64,000 nucleotides of DNA from an uncultured Bacteroidales bacterium (lineage in GTDB: Bacteria > Bacteroidota > Bacteroidia > Bacteroidales > F082): contig CAMJQC010000002.1 in assembly GCA_946407975.1 (NCBI GenBank), positions 19,263-83,262 of the forward strand, given 5' to 3'. The translations under genes were made by a program, and so were the position numbers. Below the pieces are notes generated by a model, which made no database searches, was not told the origin of the DNA, and saw only the letters and a list, made by a program, of their open reading frames with translations. How positions within the stretch are numbered: position 1 is the first letter of the stretch; each line of letters opens with the position of its first letter. Below, piece after piece: positions 25,675 through 34,508 of this stretch.

Positions 25675-27327
25675 ATGAAAATCAGAAATCTATCTATCTT
25701 TTTGGGCCTCGCCTTGATGGCAACGGCCTGTAACGACCATCCTGTCGAGAGCAATGTCAAGGTCAAACCCGCAAAGCTCATGGACAAGTATGCCGAGTAC
25801 ACTCTGACTTCTGACATCAGTCATTTGAGTGAGAATGAGAAGGAGATGCTTCCTCTGCTCTTCGAAGCAGCTAACATTATGGATGAGCTTTTCTGGATGG
25901 AGAACTACGGCGATAAAGAGGAACTGATGGGCAAAATCACGGATGAAGATGCCAAGCAGTTTGCCAACATCACTTATGGTCCTTGGGACGGACTGGATGG
26001 CAACAAACCTTTCGTGGAAGGCTTCGGCGAAAAGCCTGCCGGAGCTTGTTTCTATCCTGCTGACATGACGGAAGAAGAATGGAACGCCTTTGACGATCCC
26101 AACAAGACAAGCCAATACACCATGATTGTCCGCGATGAAAACGGTGCATTGAAATGCGTTTGGTATCACGATTATTTCGAACAGCAGATCAAGAAGGCTG
26201 CTTCCTTGTTGGACGACGCTTCCGAACTGGCCGGCGACGAGGAGTTTGCAGAATACCTGAAATTACGCGCCAAAGCCCTCCGCACCGACGACTATCTCGA
26301 GAGCGACATGCAATGGATGGATGTCCGCAACAACAACATCGACATGGTGATCGGACCTATCGAGAATTACACCGATGCCCGTTACGGCATCAAGGCCTCC
26401 CACGAAGCCTTTATCCTCATTAAGGACCAGGAGTGGACCAAACAGTTGGCTCGTTATGCTGGTTTCGTCCCCGAGTTGCAGAAACAGCTTCCTGTGCCGG
26501 AAGAATATAAGAAAGAAGTCCCTGGCGCTGATGTCGACCTGGCCGCCTACGATGTGGTGTATTATGCTGGTGACTGCAATGCCAACAGCAAGACCATCGC
26601 CATCAACCTGCCTAACGATGAACGCGTACAGCTTGAGCGTGGCACCCGTAAACTGCAGCTGAAAAACGCTATGGCTGCCAAGTTCGAAAAGATCATGCTC
26701 CCGATCTCCGAAATGCTGATGACGCCCGAATCGATGCCGTACATCAAGTTCGACGCTTTCTTTGCCAATGTTATGTTCCACGAGACCGCTCATGGCATGG
26801 GTATCAAGAACACCATCGACGGCAAAGGCACCGTCCGTGAGGCCTTGGGCAACCAGTACAACGCACTCGAAGAAGCTAAAGCCGACGTCCTGGGCCTTTA
26901 CCTCGTGACAAAACTCGCTGAGATGGGTGAATATACCAATACGGAGATGATCGACAACTACACCACCTTCATGGCTGGCATCTTCCGTTCGGTACGTTTC
27001 GGTGCTGCCAGCGCGCATGGCAAAGCCAATATGCTTACCTTTAACTACTTCCAGAACGAAGGTGCTTTCGTCCGTAATGCCGATGGCCGATATGCCATTG
27101 ATTTCGACAAGATGAAAATGGCTGTTGAGAAGCTCGCTGGAGACATCCTCCAACATCAAGGTAATGGCAACTACGAGGCTACCAAAGTTTGGCTGGGTGA
27201 GATGAGTGTCATCAAACCTGAACTTCAGAATGACCTAGACCGCGTCAACAACGCCGGCATCCCTGTTGACATCTACTACAATATGGGCCCAGATGTGTTG
27301 TTGAATACTGCTGAAGAAGCGAAGTAA
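25675..27327 (+). CDS. Dipeptidyl peptidase III-like (M49-type) zinc peptidase, lipoprotein
   Basis: The predicted protein has 550 residues. The start at 25675 gives a good lipoprotein signal with 'LMATACN' at the cleavage site. The zinc site reads 'HETAHGMGIKN' (HExxH) and the second motif 'NALEEAKADVLGLYL' fits the EExxAE/D motif of peptidase family M49, which cleaves dipeptides from peptide N-termini. Most M49 enzymes carry a hexapeptide HExxGH; here the pentapeptide form is found, as reported for the Caldithrix enzyme. Length is shorter than the ~680-700 residue classical DPP III. A strong terminator follows. Confidence 0.75.
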   Translation: MKIRNLSIFLGLALMATACNDHPVESNVKVKPAKLMDKYAEYTLTSDISHLSENEKEMLPLLFEAANIMDELFWMENYGDKEELMGKITDEDAKQFANITYGPWDGLDGNKPFVEGFGEKPAGACFYPADMTEEEWNAFDDPNKTSQYTMIVRDENGALKCVWYHDYFEQQIKKAASLLDDASELAGDEEFAEYLKLRAKALRTDDYLESDMQWMDVRNNNIDMVIGPIENYTDARYGIKASHEAFILIKDQEWTKQLARYAGFVPELQKQLPVPEEYKKEVPGADVDLAAYDVVYYAGDCNANSKTIAINLPNDERVQLERGTRKLQLKNAMAAKFEKIMLPISEMLMTPESMPYIKFDAFFANVMFHETAHGMGIKNTIDGKGTVREALGNQYNALEEAKADVLGLYLVTKLAEMGEYTNTEMIDNYTTFMAGIFRSVRFGAASAHGKANMLTFNYFQNEGAFVRNADGRYAIDFDKMKMAVEKLAGDILQHQGNGNYEATKVWLGEMSVIKPELQNDLDRVNNAGIPVDIYYNMGPDVLLNTAEEAK

Positions 27328-27352
27328 GGAATCCTTCTAATAAGCTGAATTA

Positions 27353-27388
27353 AAAAACAAAGGCTGGCTTTGGCCAGCCTTTGTTTGT
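27353..27388 (+). terminator. Rho-independent terminator after the M49-like gene
   Basis: AAAGGCTGGC / GCCAGCCTTT stem with a TTTG loop and T-rich tail. Confidence 0.8.
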
Positions 27389-27465
27389 ATCTTATCTCTT
27401 GTTTTACTTGACAAATCCATTTGGATAAATCTTTTAATAATGATTTGATTATTGTTGATGAATTA

Positions 27466-27503
27466 CAAAAAAAGACAGCCCAACAATGAGCTGTCTTGTT
27501 TTT
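27466..27503 (-). terminator. Rho-independent terminator after tRNA-Pro
   Basis: Arms AAGACAGC (27472-27479) and GCTGTCTT (27490-27497) with an A-run on the top strand that becomes the T-tract of the minus-strand transcript. Confidence 0.75.
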
Positions 27504-27507
27504 GCAG

Positions 27508-27581
27508 TCGGGATGACAAGATTCGAACTTGCGGCCTCTTCGTCCCGAACGAAGCGCGCTACCGGGCTGCGCTACATCCCG
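27508..27581 (-). tRNA. tRNA-Pro (anticodon CGG)
   Basis: The minus strand folds into a full cloverleaf: acceptor CGGGATG/CATCCCG, D-arm GCGC/GCGC, anticodon stem CTTCG/CGAAG with loop TTCGGGA (anticodon CGG), and a T-arm with TTCGAAT. Discriminator A; no encoded CCA. It reads CCG codons. Confidence 0.93.
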
Positions 27582-27596
27582 TACCTTTTTGCGCTG

Positions 27597-27604
27597 CAAA
27601 AGTA
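27597..27604 (-). promoter_or_regulatory. -7 promoter element (TACTTTTG) for tRNA-Pro
   Basis: The top strand reads caaaagta, 15 bases upstream of the tRNA 5' end. Confidence 0.65.
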
Positions 27605-27661
27605 GTGTTTTTTTCGATATGTCAAGTTTTTTTCTTGACTTTAGTGTTTTTTCACAGAGGA

Positions 27662-28342
27662 TTAAGAATTTAAAAAGTTCTCTACTACAGTGTTGAAAGC
27701 CTCGGGACATTCATGCGCGCAGAAGTGAGATCCTTTCAGGATACAGAGCTGACTTCCTTTGATATGTCCATGGATGAGCCTGGTGTGCGCATCGCGGATC
27801 ATGTCTCTGTCGCCAGCCATGACCAAAGTGGGAATGGTAATTCGTTCCAGGTCTTTCGGGACGATGTGGGGCATGCTGACCATCAGGTTGAGCATCTCTG
27901 CGTTGCGTAGGGCTTTTTCACTTTTTTTTGCAAAACAGTTGGCAATGTGATAGCCGATGACGACAGGCGCCTGATAACGCCATTTGACGCCTTTAGGGAA
28001 CAGATTGGCCCCATCGACAACCAGTTTTTCAACATATTGAGGATATCTTAAAATGAATTCCAATGCGATGTTGCCACCATCACTGAAACCCAAAATATGA
28101 GCTTTGGTAATACTATGTTCATCAAGGAAGTGCTTCAGGTCTTCAGCAAACTGGATTAAGGTAAAAGGCGCTGTTCCACGGGGTGACTTTCCATGTCCAC
28201 GGGTATCGATGGCAATGACACGGTATTGTTTGCTGAAATAGGGAATCTGGTGTTCGAAATAGGTGCTGTCCTCGCCGTTGCCATGCAGCAGGATGAGCGG
28301 GAATCCCGAACCTTGTTCTGTATAATGTAATTGAATATCCAT
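27662..28342 (-). CDS. Alpha/beta-fold hydrolase
   Basis: A 226-residue cytosolic hydrolase. '[11 protein letters not shown]' is the oxyanion-hole HG loop, '[11 protein letters not shown]' the typical strand-4 motif, and '[12 protein letters not shown]' the nucleophile elbow (Ser). The acid is likely in 'MAGDRDMI' and the catalytic His in 'KGSHFCAHE'. Substrate unknown; it is of the epoxide-hydrolase/esterase-like class. It starts one base after the mntP stop codon, so the two form an operon. Confidence 0.9.
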   Translation of the reverse strand: MDIQLHYTEQGSGFPLILLHGNGEDSTYFEHQIPYFSKQYRVIAIDTRGHGKSPRGTAPFTLIQFAEDLKHFLDEHSITKAHILGFSDGGNIALEFILRYPQYVEKLVVDGANLFPKGVKWRYQAPVVIGYHIANCFAKKSEKALRNAEMLNLMVSMPHIVPKDLERITIPTLVMAGDRDMIRDAHTRLIHGHIKGSQLCILKGSHFCAHECPEAFNTVVENFLNS

Positions 28343-28343
28343 G

Positions 28344-28913
28344 TCAGAAACTGATAATGCCTAAATGCTCCAGTAATATTTTCAAGCCAATGAGAATCAG
28401 TATCACACCGCCGACAAACTCGGCTTTTTTCTCATATTTTGAACCAAACACGCTGCCTATCTTTACGCCGAGCACGGAAAAAACAAACGTGGTGATGCCA
28501 ATGGCCAAAACGTCGCGCCAGATGTTCTCGTGCAAAGCGGCAAAGGATATGCCGGCCGCAAGGGCATCGATGCTGGTGGCGATAGCCAGGACAAACATGG
28601 TCTTGGCATTGAGAGCCCCGTTGTCTTCAGCCGACTCTTTTGAGAAACTCTCACGGATCATATTGGCGCCGATGAGGGCGAGAAGGCCAAAAGCCACCCA
28701 ATGGTCGACCGACTCGATAAGATACTGAAACTGTGACCCTAAGAAGTAACCAATCAAAGGCATCAAAGCCTGAAAAAAGCCGAACCATAGTCCGCAAATG
28801 ACAGCAATACGCCAGGTGAAACGCTTATTAGCCAAACCTTTGCAAATGGAAACGGAAAAAGCGTCCATCGAAAGGCCCACAGCTATCAGCAACAGTTCGA
28901 GAAAGCTCATCAT
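28344..28913 (-). CDS. mntP: Manganese efflux pump MntP
   Basis: The predicted protein has 189 residues with six TM helices. 'IAVGLSMDAFSVSICKGL' and 'ATSIDALAAGISFA' are the paired Asp-containing helix motifs of MntP (DUF204), which exports Mn2+ from the cytosol. The ATG at 28913 (an ATGATG pair) gives the normal family length; an ORF extending to 29015 crosses the promoter element and is rejected. No manganese riboswitch was recognised in the short leader. Confidence 0.93.
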   Translation of the reverse strand: MMSFLELLLIAVGLSMDAFSVSICKGLANKRFTWRIAVICGLWFGFFQALMPLIGYFLGSQFQYLIESVDHWVAFGLLALIGANMIRESFSKESAEDNGALNAKTMFVLAIATSIDALAAGISFAALHENIWRDVLAIGITTFVFSVLGVKIGSVFGSKYEKKAEFVGGVILILIGLKILLEHLGIISF

Positions 28914-28930
28914 TTCATGGTTTGAGGCGG

Positions 28931-28938
28931 CAAAAATA
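28931..28938 (-). promoter_or_regulatory. -7 promoter element (TATTTTTG) for mntP-hydrolase
   Basis: The top strand reads caaaaata, 17 bases before the mntP start; the leader would be about 10-13 bases. Confidence 0.65.
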
Positions 28939-29002
28939 GCATATTTTGGCCCTAAAATGCATGATTTTGACAAGAATCTTCTATGAAATACGGCCTTTTG
29001 TT

Positions 29003-29010
29003 TATTTTTG
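29003..29010 (+). promoter_or_regulatory. -7 promoter element (TATTTTTG) for the BamA/TamA-like gene
   Basis: A perfect TAnnTTTG element 23 bases before the ATG at 29034. Confidence 0.7.
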
Positions 29011-29033
29011 TCCACGATTAAACATTTAACAAT

Positions 29034-30380
29034 ATGAAAAAAGCTTTACTTCTTATTCTGGCATTAACGCTAGTAATGGGTTCATATGCTCAAGAGCAGA
29101 AAAGAGAGACCAAGAAGGGGAAAATCGTCAACGAAAAAGGTGAAATCATCAAAAAAGGCTGGAACTTCGGTCCGTTGCCTGTGGTAGGTTTTGATGCCGA
29201 TTTAGGTTTCCAGTATGGCGTGACTTGCGATATCTTCAACTATGGTGACGGCTCCCGCTATCCCCGCTATGACTATAAGTTTAATGTGGAGGCTTCTCGC
29301 TACACGAAAGGCTCAGGCGTGTTCCGCTTCTACTCCGACATGCCTTATGTCGTCAAGGACACCAAGCTCTTTTTCGACCTTACTTATTTCTATGCCAAGA
29401 AATACGAGTTCTTCGGTTTCAACGGCTTTGAGGCCAGCACCTTTGACCCATATGCCGACATAGAAGGAATAAAAAGCGGTTACCATTTCATCAACCGCAA
29501 CCAGTTCCGTTTCGTAGGCAGTATGCAACGTCCGTTCTTTAGTGTGCCGAACCTCTATTGGACGGCAGGTCTGGCTTATTACAACACCAAAATCGGACGT
29601 ATCAACTTGGAAGGCTATGAGGACCAAGTCACCTTATATGAGGAATATGTTGCCAACGACATCATCAAAGACGACGAGAAAGAAGGTGGCAACACCACTC
29701 AGATTCGCCTTGGAATGGTCTACGACAGCCGTGACCACAACAGCGATCCCACTAAGGGCATCTATGCCGAGGCTACCTTGGTTGGAGCCCCTGACTTCAT
29801 CGACCGCAAGGGCTATAGTAACCTGTCATATACCTTCCTTTGGAGACAATACATCCCGATTTACAAGGACAAACTGACCTTCGCCTACCGTCTCGGTGCA
29901 CAAAACCGCATCGTGGGCAAGACGCCTTGGTATATGATCAACAACCTGAACACCATGTTCTTCCAAAAGATGTATACGGAGGGCTTGGGAGGCTCCGTGA
30001 CCATGCGTGGCGTCAACCGCAACGGCGTCATCGGCGAGGGCTTCGCCTTCGGTAACTTGGAACTGCGCTGGCGTATCGTCAACTTCCAATTCATCAACCA
30101 GAACTGGACCGTGGCCTTGAATCCTTTCTTCGATGCCGGCATCGTGACGCAGCCTTTCCGTGAAGAAGAGATGAAACAAGCTGGAGGTTCTGGCATCCCG
30201 AATTATGAGCCTGCTTTTGAATGCTATGCAGGAAAAGAAGGCTTCCACACCAGTGCCGGGGCAGGTCTCAAACTCATCATGAACCGCAACCTCATTGTTT
30301 CCGTGGATTTAGGCAAGGCCCTCGACAAACGTGATGGTGAGAAACTGAAGACCTTTATCGGGTTCAATTATATCTTCTAA
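29034..30380 (+). CDS. BamA/TamA-family outer-membrane barrel protein (surface-antigen domain)
   Basis: A 448-residue outer-membrane protein. The signal peptide ends in 'GSYAQ' (~residue 20). No POTRA repeats are visible; the whole mature chain looks like a 16-strand surface-antigen (Omp85-type) barrel with motifs such as 'LGMVYDSRDHNSDPTKG' and 'GGSVTMRGVNRNGVIGEGFAFGNLELRWRI', the latter resembling the conserved VRGY/F-region loop of Omp85 proteins. The chain ends in Phe (NYIF), as usual for such barrels. The cargo or role is unknown. It is monocistronic with a terminator. Confidence 0.8.
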   Translation: MKKALLLILALTLVMGSYAQEQKRETKKGKIVNEKGEIIKKGWNFGPLPVVGFDADLGFQYGVTCDIFNYGDGSRYPRYDYKFNVEASRYTKGSGVFRFYSDMPYVVKDTKLFFDLTYFYAKKYEFFGFNGFEASTFDPYADIEGIKSGYHFINRNQFRFVGSMQRPFFSVPNLYWTAGLAYYNTKIGRINLEGYEDQVTLYEEYVANDIIKDDEKEGGNTTQIRLGMVYDSRDHNSDPTKGIYAEATLVGAPDFIDRKGYSNLSYTFLWRQYIPIYKDKLTFAYRLGAQNRIVGKTPWYMINNLNTMFFQKMYTEGLGGSVTMRGVNRNGVIGEGFAFGNLELRWRIVNFQFINQNWTVALNPFFDAGIVTQPFREEEMKQAGGSGIPNYEPAFECYAGKEGFHTSAGAGLKLIMNRNLIVSVDLGKALDKRDGEKLKTFIGFNYIF

Positions 30381-30400
30381 AACAGCACAAAAATGTTGTT

Positions 30401-30438
30401 CAATAGCCATCAGTCGCCGCTGGTGGCTATTGTTTTTG
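30401..30438 (+). terminator. Rho-independent terminator after the BamA/TamA-like gene
   Basis: CAATAGCCA (30401-30409) pairs with TGGCTATTG (30424-30432), followed by a T-run. Confidence 0.75.
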
Positions 30439-30490
30439 CCCTTTTTTCAAAAAAACGGACCTCTTTTTCCGATTTTGCCGTAACATTTCG

Positions 30491-30498
30491 TAATTTTG
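30491..30498 (+). promoter_or_regulatory. -7 promoter element (TAATTTTG) for ileS
   Basis: A perfect TAnnTTTG element 37 bases before the ileS ATG. The leader is too short for a T-box, and none is seen. Confidence 0.65.
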
Positions 30499-30535
30499 CG
30501 ACTTCATTTTCAAACCGATACATCCCATAAAAAAG

Positions 30536-33500
30536 ATGAATAAGAAGTATAAGGAATACAAACAGTTGAACCTCACCGAAACAGCCGACGAAATCCGCCG
30601 TTTCTGGGAAGAGAACGACACTTTCCAAAAGAGTCTCGACAACCGCGACAAAAACAACTCTTTCGTGTTTTTCGAGGGTCCGCCCTCTGCCAATGGCACC
30701 CCCGGCATCCATCACGTCATGGCCCGTACCATCAAGGATATCGTCTGCCGCTATCAGACCCTGAAAGGAAAACACGTGGTGCGTAAGGCCGGATGGGACA
30801 CCCACGGCCTGCCCGTCGAACTCGGCGTCGAGAAGAAACTCGGCATCACCAAAGAGGATATCGGAAAGAAAATCAGCGTAGACGACTACAACCACGCCTG
30901 CCGCGAAGAGGTCATGAAATACAAGGACCTCTGGGATGACCTGACCCGCAAGATGGGTTATTGGGTCAACCTCGACGATCCTTATATCACCTTCACCAAC
31001 GAATACATCGAGACCTTGTGGTATCTGCTGAAGAAGCTCTACGACAAGGGCCTGCTCTATAAGGGCTATACCATCCAGCCTTACTCGCCTGCCGCTGGCA
31101 CCGGCCTCAGCTCGCACGAACTGAACATGCCCGGCTGCTATCGCGACGTAAAGGACCTCACTTGTGTTGCCATCTTCAGCCTGAAGGCACAGCAAAGCAA
31201 GATGTCGAAGCTGCCTTTTGGTACCGACACCGCTTTTGCCGACACCAAAGTCATCGCTTGGACCACCACGCCATGGACCTTGCCCTCAAACACCGCCCTC
31301 TGCGTCGGTCCTAACATCGAATACAACCTCGTGAAGACCGTCAACCCGGTGAGTGGAGAGCCTCTCTGCGTCATCCTGGGCAAGCCGCTGATGTCTTCGT
31401 TCTTCCCTGCAGAAGCCGAAAAGCCTTCTTTCGAAGACTATAAGGTCGGCGATAAGAAACTGCCCTACGAAGTGCTCGGCACCTGCAAAGGCACCGACCT
31501 CGTCGGGTTGGAATATGAACCCCTGATGCCTTGGGTGAATCCTGGCGAAGGCGCCTTCCGTGTCATCCCTGGCGACTATGTCACCACCGAGGATGGTACC
31601 GGTATCGTCCATATCGCTCCGACCTTCGGTGCCGACGATAAACGTGTCGCCATGCAGAACGGCATTCCGCCTTTGCAGATGATTGACAAGGACGGCAAGG
31701 CGCAGCCTATGGTCGACCGTACGGGTAAGTTCTTCCGTCTGGAAGACCTTGACCCCGTTTTCGTTAATGAAAACATGGACGCCGAAGCCTATGCTCCTTA
31801 TGCCGGACAGTTCGTGAAGAACGCCTACGATCCTACCAAGACAGAAAAAGACAAGTCGCTCGATGTGGACATCGTGGTATGGCTGAAAGACCATGGCAAG
31901 CTCTTCAAGAGTGAGAAGCACACGCACAACTACCCGCACTGCTGGCGTACCGACAAGCCCGTGCTGTATTATCCTTTGGACAGCTGGTTCATTAAGACGA
32001 CAGCGTTGAAGGACCGCATGATTGAACTCAACAAGACCATCAACTGGAAGCCTGAAGCGACCGGCAGCGGCCGTTTCGGCAACTGGCTCGAGAACCTCGT
32101 GGACTGGAACCTCTCCCGTTCGCGTTACTGGGGCACGCCATTGCCCATTTGGCGCACCGAGGATGGCAGCGAGGAGATCTGCATCGGCAGCGTGGAAGAC
32201 TTGCGCAAGGAGATTGAAAAATCCATCAAGGCGGGCTTCATGAAAGAGAATCCATACGCTAGCGATGACTATAAGAAATTCGACCTGCACAGGCCTTATA
32301 TCGATGGTGTCGTCCTCGTCTCGCCAAAAGGCAAGAAGATGTTTCGCGAGCCCGACCTGATTGACGTGTGGTTCGACAGCGGCGCTATGCCTTACGCCCA
32401 GTATCACTACATGGGTAAGGAAGGTCAGCTGGGCAAAGACGTCTTCCCGGCCGACTTCATCGCCGAGGGCGTCGACCAGACCCGTGGCTGGTTCTTCACC
32501 TTGCACGCCATCGCTACGATGTGCTTCGACAGCGTGGCCTACAAGAACGTCATTTCCAATGGTCTCGTCCTCGATAAGAACGGCAACAAGATGTCGAAAC
32601 GTCTCGGCAATGCCGTCGACCCGTTCGGCGCTATTGAAAAATTCGGCGCCGATGCCGTCCGTTGGTACATGATCACCAACTCGCAGCCTTGGGACAACTT
32701 GAAGTTTGACGAAGCCGGAGTCGACGAGGTGCGCCGCAAGTTCTTCGGCACACTTTACAATACGTACGCTTTCTTTGCTATGTATGCCAACATTGACAAC
32801 TTCTGCTACAACGAAGCCGACCTGCCTATCGCAGAGCGTCCTGAAATCGACCGTTGGATTCTCTCTGAGCTTAACACTTTGATTATCAATGTTGACAATG
32901 CTTTGCAGAGTTATGAACCTACCCGTGCCGGCCGTGCCATCCAGGACTTCGTGGACGCCCACCTCAGCAACTGGTATGTCCGTCTCTCACGTCGCCGTTT
33001 CTGGAAGAGCGACGATGCCAACGACAAGCTCTCGGCCTATCAGACGCTTTATACCTGTCTCGAAACCGTGGCCCGTCTGTCCTCGCCTATTGCACCGTTC
33101 TTCAGCGAACAGCTTTTCTGTGACCTTAACAAAGTCAGTGGCAGGATGAAAGCTGAATCAGTACACTTGACGGACTTCCCAGTCGCAGATCCTAAGTTCA
33201 TCGACAAAGACTTGGAAGAACGTATGGAAGCCGCTCAGCTCATTTCGTCACTGGTGCTCTCGTTGCGTAAGAAAGCCAACATCAGGGTCCGTCAACCTCT
33301 CTCTAAAGTGATGATCCCTGTTGCCAGCGAGTCGATGAAACAGCAGTTGGAGAAAGTGTCACACCTCATCATGAGCGAGGTCAACATCAAAGGCATTGAG
33401 TTCCTTTCACCCGACAACAACATACTGGTGAAGAGCATCAAGCCTAACTTCAAGACCCTCGGCCCACGTTATGGCAAGCAGATGAAGCAAATCACCGCTT

Positions 33501-33952
33501 TCTTTGCCAATATGAGCCAGGAGGCCATCCATGAATTTGAGAAGACTGGCGAGGCTCACTTCGATGCTGACGGCGTCCCTGTCGACCTTGTCTTGGAAGA
33601 CGCTTTGATCTCCACGCAGGACATCCCAGGTTGGGCTGTGACAGCACAAGACGATATGACTGTTGCCCTCGACTTGACCGTCACCGACGAACTGCTTCAA
33701 GAAGGCCTTGCCCGTGAGATTGTGAACCGCGTCCAGAACCTCCGTAAGGTGTCTGGTCTAGAAGTCACTGACCGTATTGAACTGCAGATTGAGAAGAACA
33801 ACGACATTAATGCCGCTGTGGAAAAGTATGGATCCTACATCTGTGCCGAGACTTTGGCCAACATCGTGATGGTTGACCAGCTTGAAGGCGTAGAACCCGA
33901 TGAACTTACTGAAAAGGTTAGTATCAAATTAAAAATTAACAAGAAGAACTGA
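30536..33952 (+). CDS. ileS: Isoleucyl-tRNA synthetase
   Basis: A 1138-residue class I synthetase charging tRNA-Ile. 'GPPSANGTPGIHHVMAR' contains the HIGH-type motif near residue 55, 'GWDTHGLPVE' follows, and 'KMSKRLGN' (from Lys685) is the KMSKS loop. The CP1 editing domain contains 'TTPWTLPSNTALCV'. The length and long C-terminal region match the eukaryote-like type common in Bacteroidota, not the ~940-residue E. coli type. The C-terminal zinc-binding Cys cluster of the E. coli enzyme is not visible. Confidence 0.97.
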   Translation: MNKKYKEYKQLNLTETADEIRRFWEENDTFQKSLDNRDKNNSFVFFEGPPSANGTPGIHHVMARTIKDIVCRYQTLKGKHVVRKAGWDTHGLPVELGVEKKLGITKEDIGKKISVDDYNHACREEVMKYKDLWDDLTRKMGYWVNLDDPYITFTNEYIETLWYLLKKLYDKGLLYKGYTIQPYSPAAGTGLSSHELNMPGCYRDVKDLTCVAIFSLKAQQSKMSKLPFGTDTAFADTKVIAWTTTPWTLPSNTALCVGPNIEYNLVKTVNPVSGEPLCVILGKPLMSSFFPAEAEKPSFEDYKVGDKKLPYEVLGTCKGTDLVGLEYEPLMPWVNPGEGAFRVIPGDYVTTEDGTGIVHIAPTFGADDKRVAMQNGIPPLQMIDKDGKAQPMVDRTGKFFRLEDLDPVFVNENMDAEAYAPYAGQFVKNAYDPTKTEKDKSLDVDIVVWLKDHGKLFKSEKHTHNYPHCWRTDKPVLYYPLDSWFIKTTALKDRMIELNKTINWKPEATGSGRFGNWLENLVDWNLSRSRYWGTPLPIWRTEDGSEEICIGSVEDLRKEIEKSIKAGFMKENPYASDDYKKFDLHRPYIDGVVLVSPKGKKMFREPDLIDVWFDSGAMPYAQYHYMGKEGQLGKDVFPADFIAEGVDQTRGWFFTLHAIATMCFDSVAYKNVISNGLVLDKNGNKMSKRLGNAVDPFGAIEKFGADAVRWYMITNSQPWDNLKFDEAGVDEVRRKFFGTLYNTYAFFAMYANIDNFCYNEADLPIAERPEIDRWILSELNTLIINVDNALQSYEPTRAGRAIQDFVDAHLSNWYVRLSRRRFWKSDDANDKLSAYQTLYTCLETVARLSSPIAPFFSEQLFCDLNKVSGRMKAESVHLTDFPVADPKFIDKDLEERMEAAQLISSLVLSLRKKANIRVRQPLSKVMIPVASESMKQQLEKVSHLIMSEVNIKGIEFLSPDNNILVKSIKPNFKTLGPRYGKQMKQITAFFANMSQEAIHEFEKTGEAHFDADGVPVDLVLEDALISTQDIPGWAVTAQDDMTVALDLTVTDELLQEGLAREIVNRVQNLRKVSGLEVTDRIELQIEKNNDINAAVEKYGSYICAETLANIVMVDQLEGVEPDELTEKVSIKLKINKKN

Positions 33953-33963
33953 TTTCATCATAC

Positions 33964-34023
33964 TGCTTTTCACCGTTCTGTGACTTTGTTGTATGGGATG
34001 TGGAAGAGAAAAGCATCTTTTTA
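33964..34023 (+). terminator. Probable terminator after ileS
   Basis: TGCTTTTC (33964-33971) is complementary to GAAAAGCA (34008-34015), followed by TCTTTTTAT. The loop is long (~36 bases), so strength is uncertain. Confidence 0.45.
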
Positions 34024-34045
34024 TAATCTATATCGTTTTTTTTAT

Positions 34046-34053
34046 TATTTTAG
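34046..34053 (+). promoter_or_regulatory. Candidate -7 element (TATTTTAG) for dksA-like/lspA
   Basis: One mismatch from TAnnTTTG; 47 bases before the ATG at 34101. The same variant occurs at 47858 upstream of another gene. Confidence 0.4.
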
Positions 34054-34100
34054 CGGAAATAATTCGACAGTGATAATCTCTAACTAAAACTAACACTACC

Positions 34101-34508
34101 ATGGATGACAAAAAGAAGAGAATGGAAGAACCAAAAGTGCGTTATTCTGATGAAGAGCTAGAAGAATTCAAGGTTTTGATTCTTGAAAAACTTGAACAGG
34201 CACGTGCAAATTTAGAGACATTGAAGTCCACTTTGGCTGGCGGCGAACACAGTACCGACGACACTGCTCCTACTTTCAAAATCCTTGAAGAGGGTTATGC
34301 TGTGGCACAAAAAGAAGAGAATGCCAAACTCGTCGCTCGTCAGGAAAAATATATCCAAAACTTGGAATTTGCCTTGATGCGTATCGAAAACAAGACCTAT
34401 GGCATCTGCCGTGTCACTGGCAAGTTGATTCCCAAGGAAAGATTGCGTTGCGTGCCCATCACGACCATCAGCTTAGAGGCTAAAATGCAAGAAAACAAGC
34501 GGAAGTGA
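34101..34508 (+). CDS. TraR/DksA-family RNA polymerase-binding protein with degenerate zinc finger
   Basis: A 135-residue protein with a helical N-terminal coiled-coil region (charged, Lys/Glu-rich) and a C-terminal DksA-type domain. 'YGICRVTGKLIPKERLRCVP' is in the place of the C4 zinc finger, but only one Cys of each CxxC pair is kept (CxxT...CxxT), so zinc binding is probably lost or altered. The family binds the secondary channel of RNA polymerase and works with ppGpp in stringent control; for this protein that is inferred from the fold. The stop overlaps the lspA start (GTGA). Confidence 0.85.
   Translation: MDDKKKRMEEPKVRYSDEELEEFKVLILEKLEQARANLETLKSTLAGGEHSTDDTAPTFKILEEGYAVAQKEENAKLVARQEKYIQNLEFALMRIENKTYGICRVTGKLIPKERLRCVPITTISLEAKMQENKRK

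Noticed and set aside
26263..27159. A 298-codon minus-strand frame inside the M49-like gene
   Set aside because: Antisense shadow of a gene with clear lipoprotein signal and zinc motif; no motif of its own.
28914..29015. N-terminal extension of mntP
   Set aside because: It crosses the promoter element at 28931-28938 and would exceed the family's usual ~188 residues.
31286..32962. A 558-codon open frame on the minus strand inside ileS
   Set aside because: It lies wholly opposite a strongly supported ileS gene, its translation has no recognisable motifs, and it is a by-product of the codon use on the other strand.
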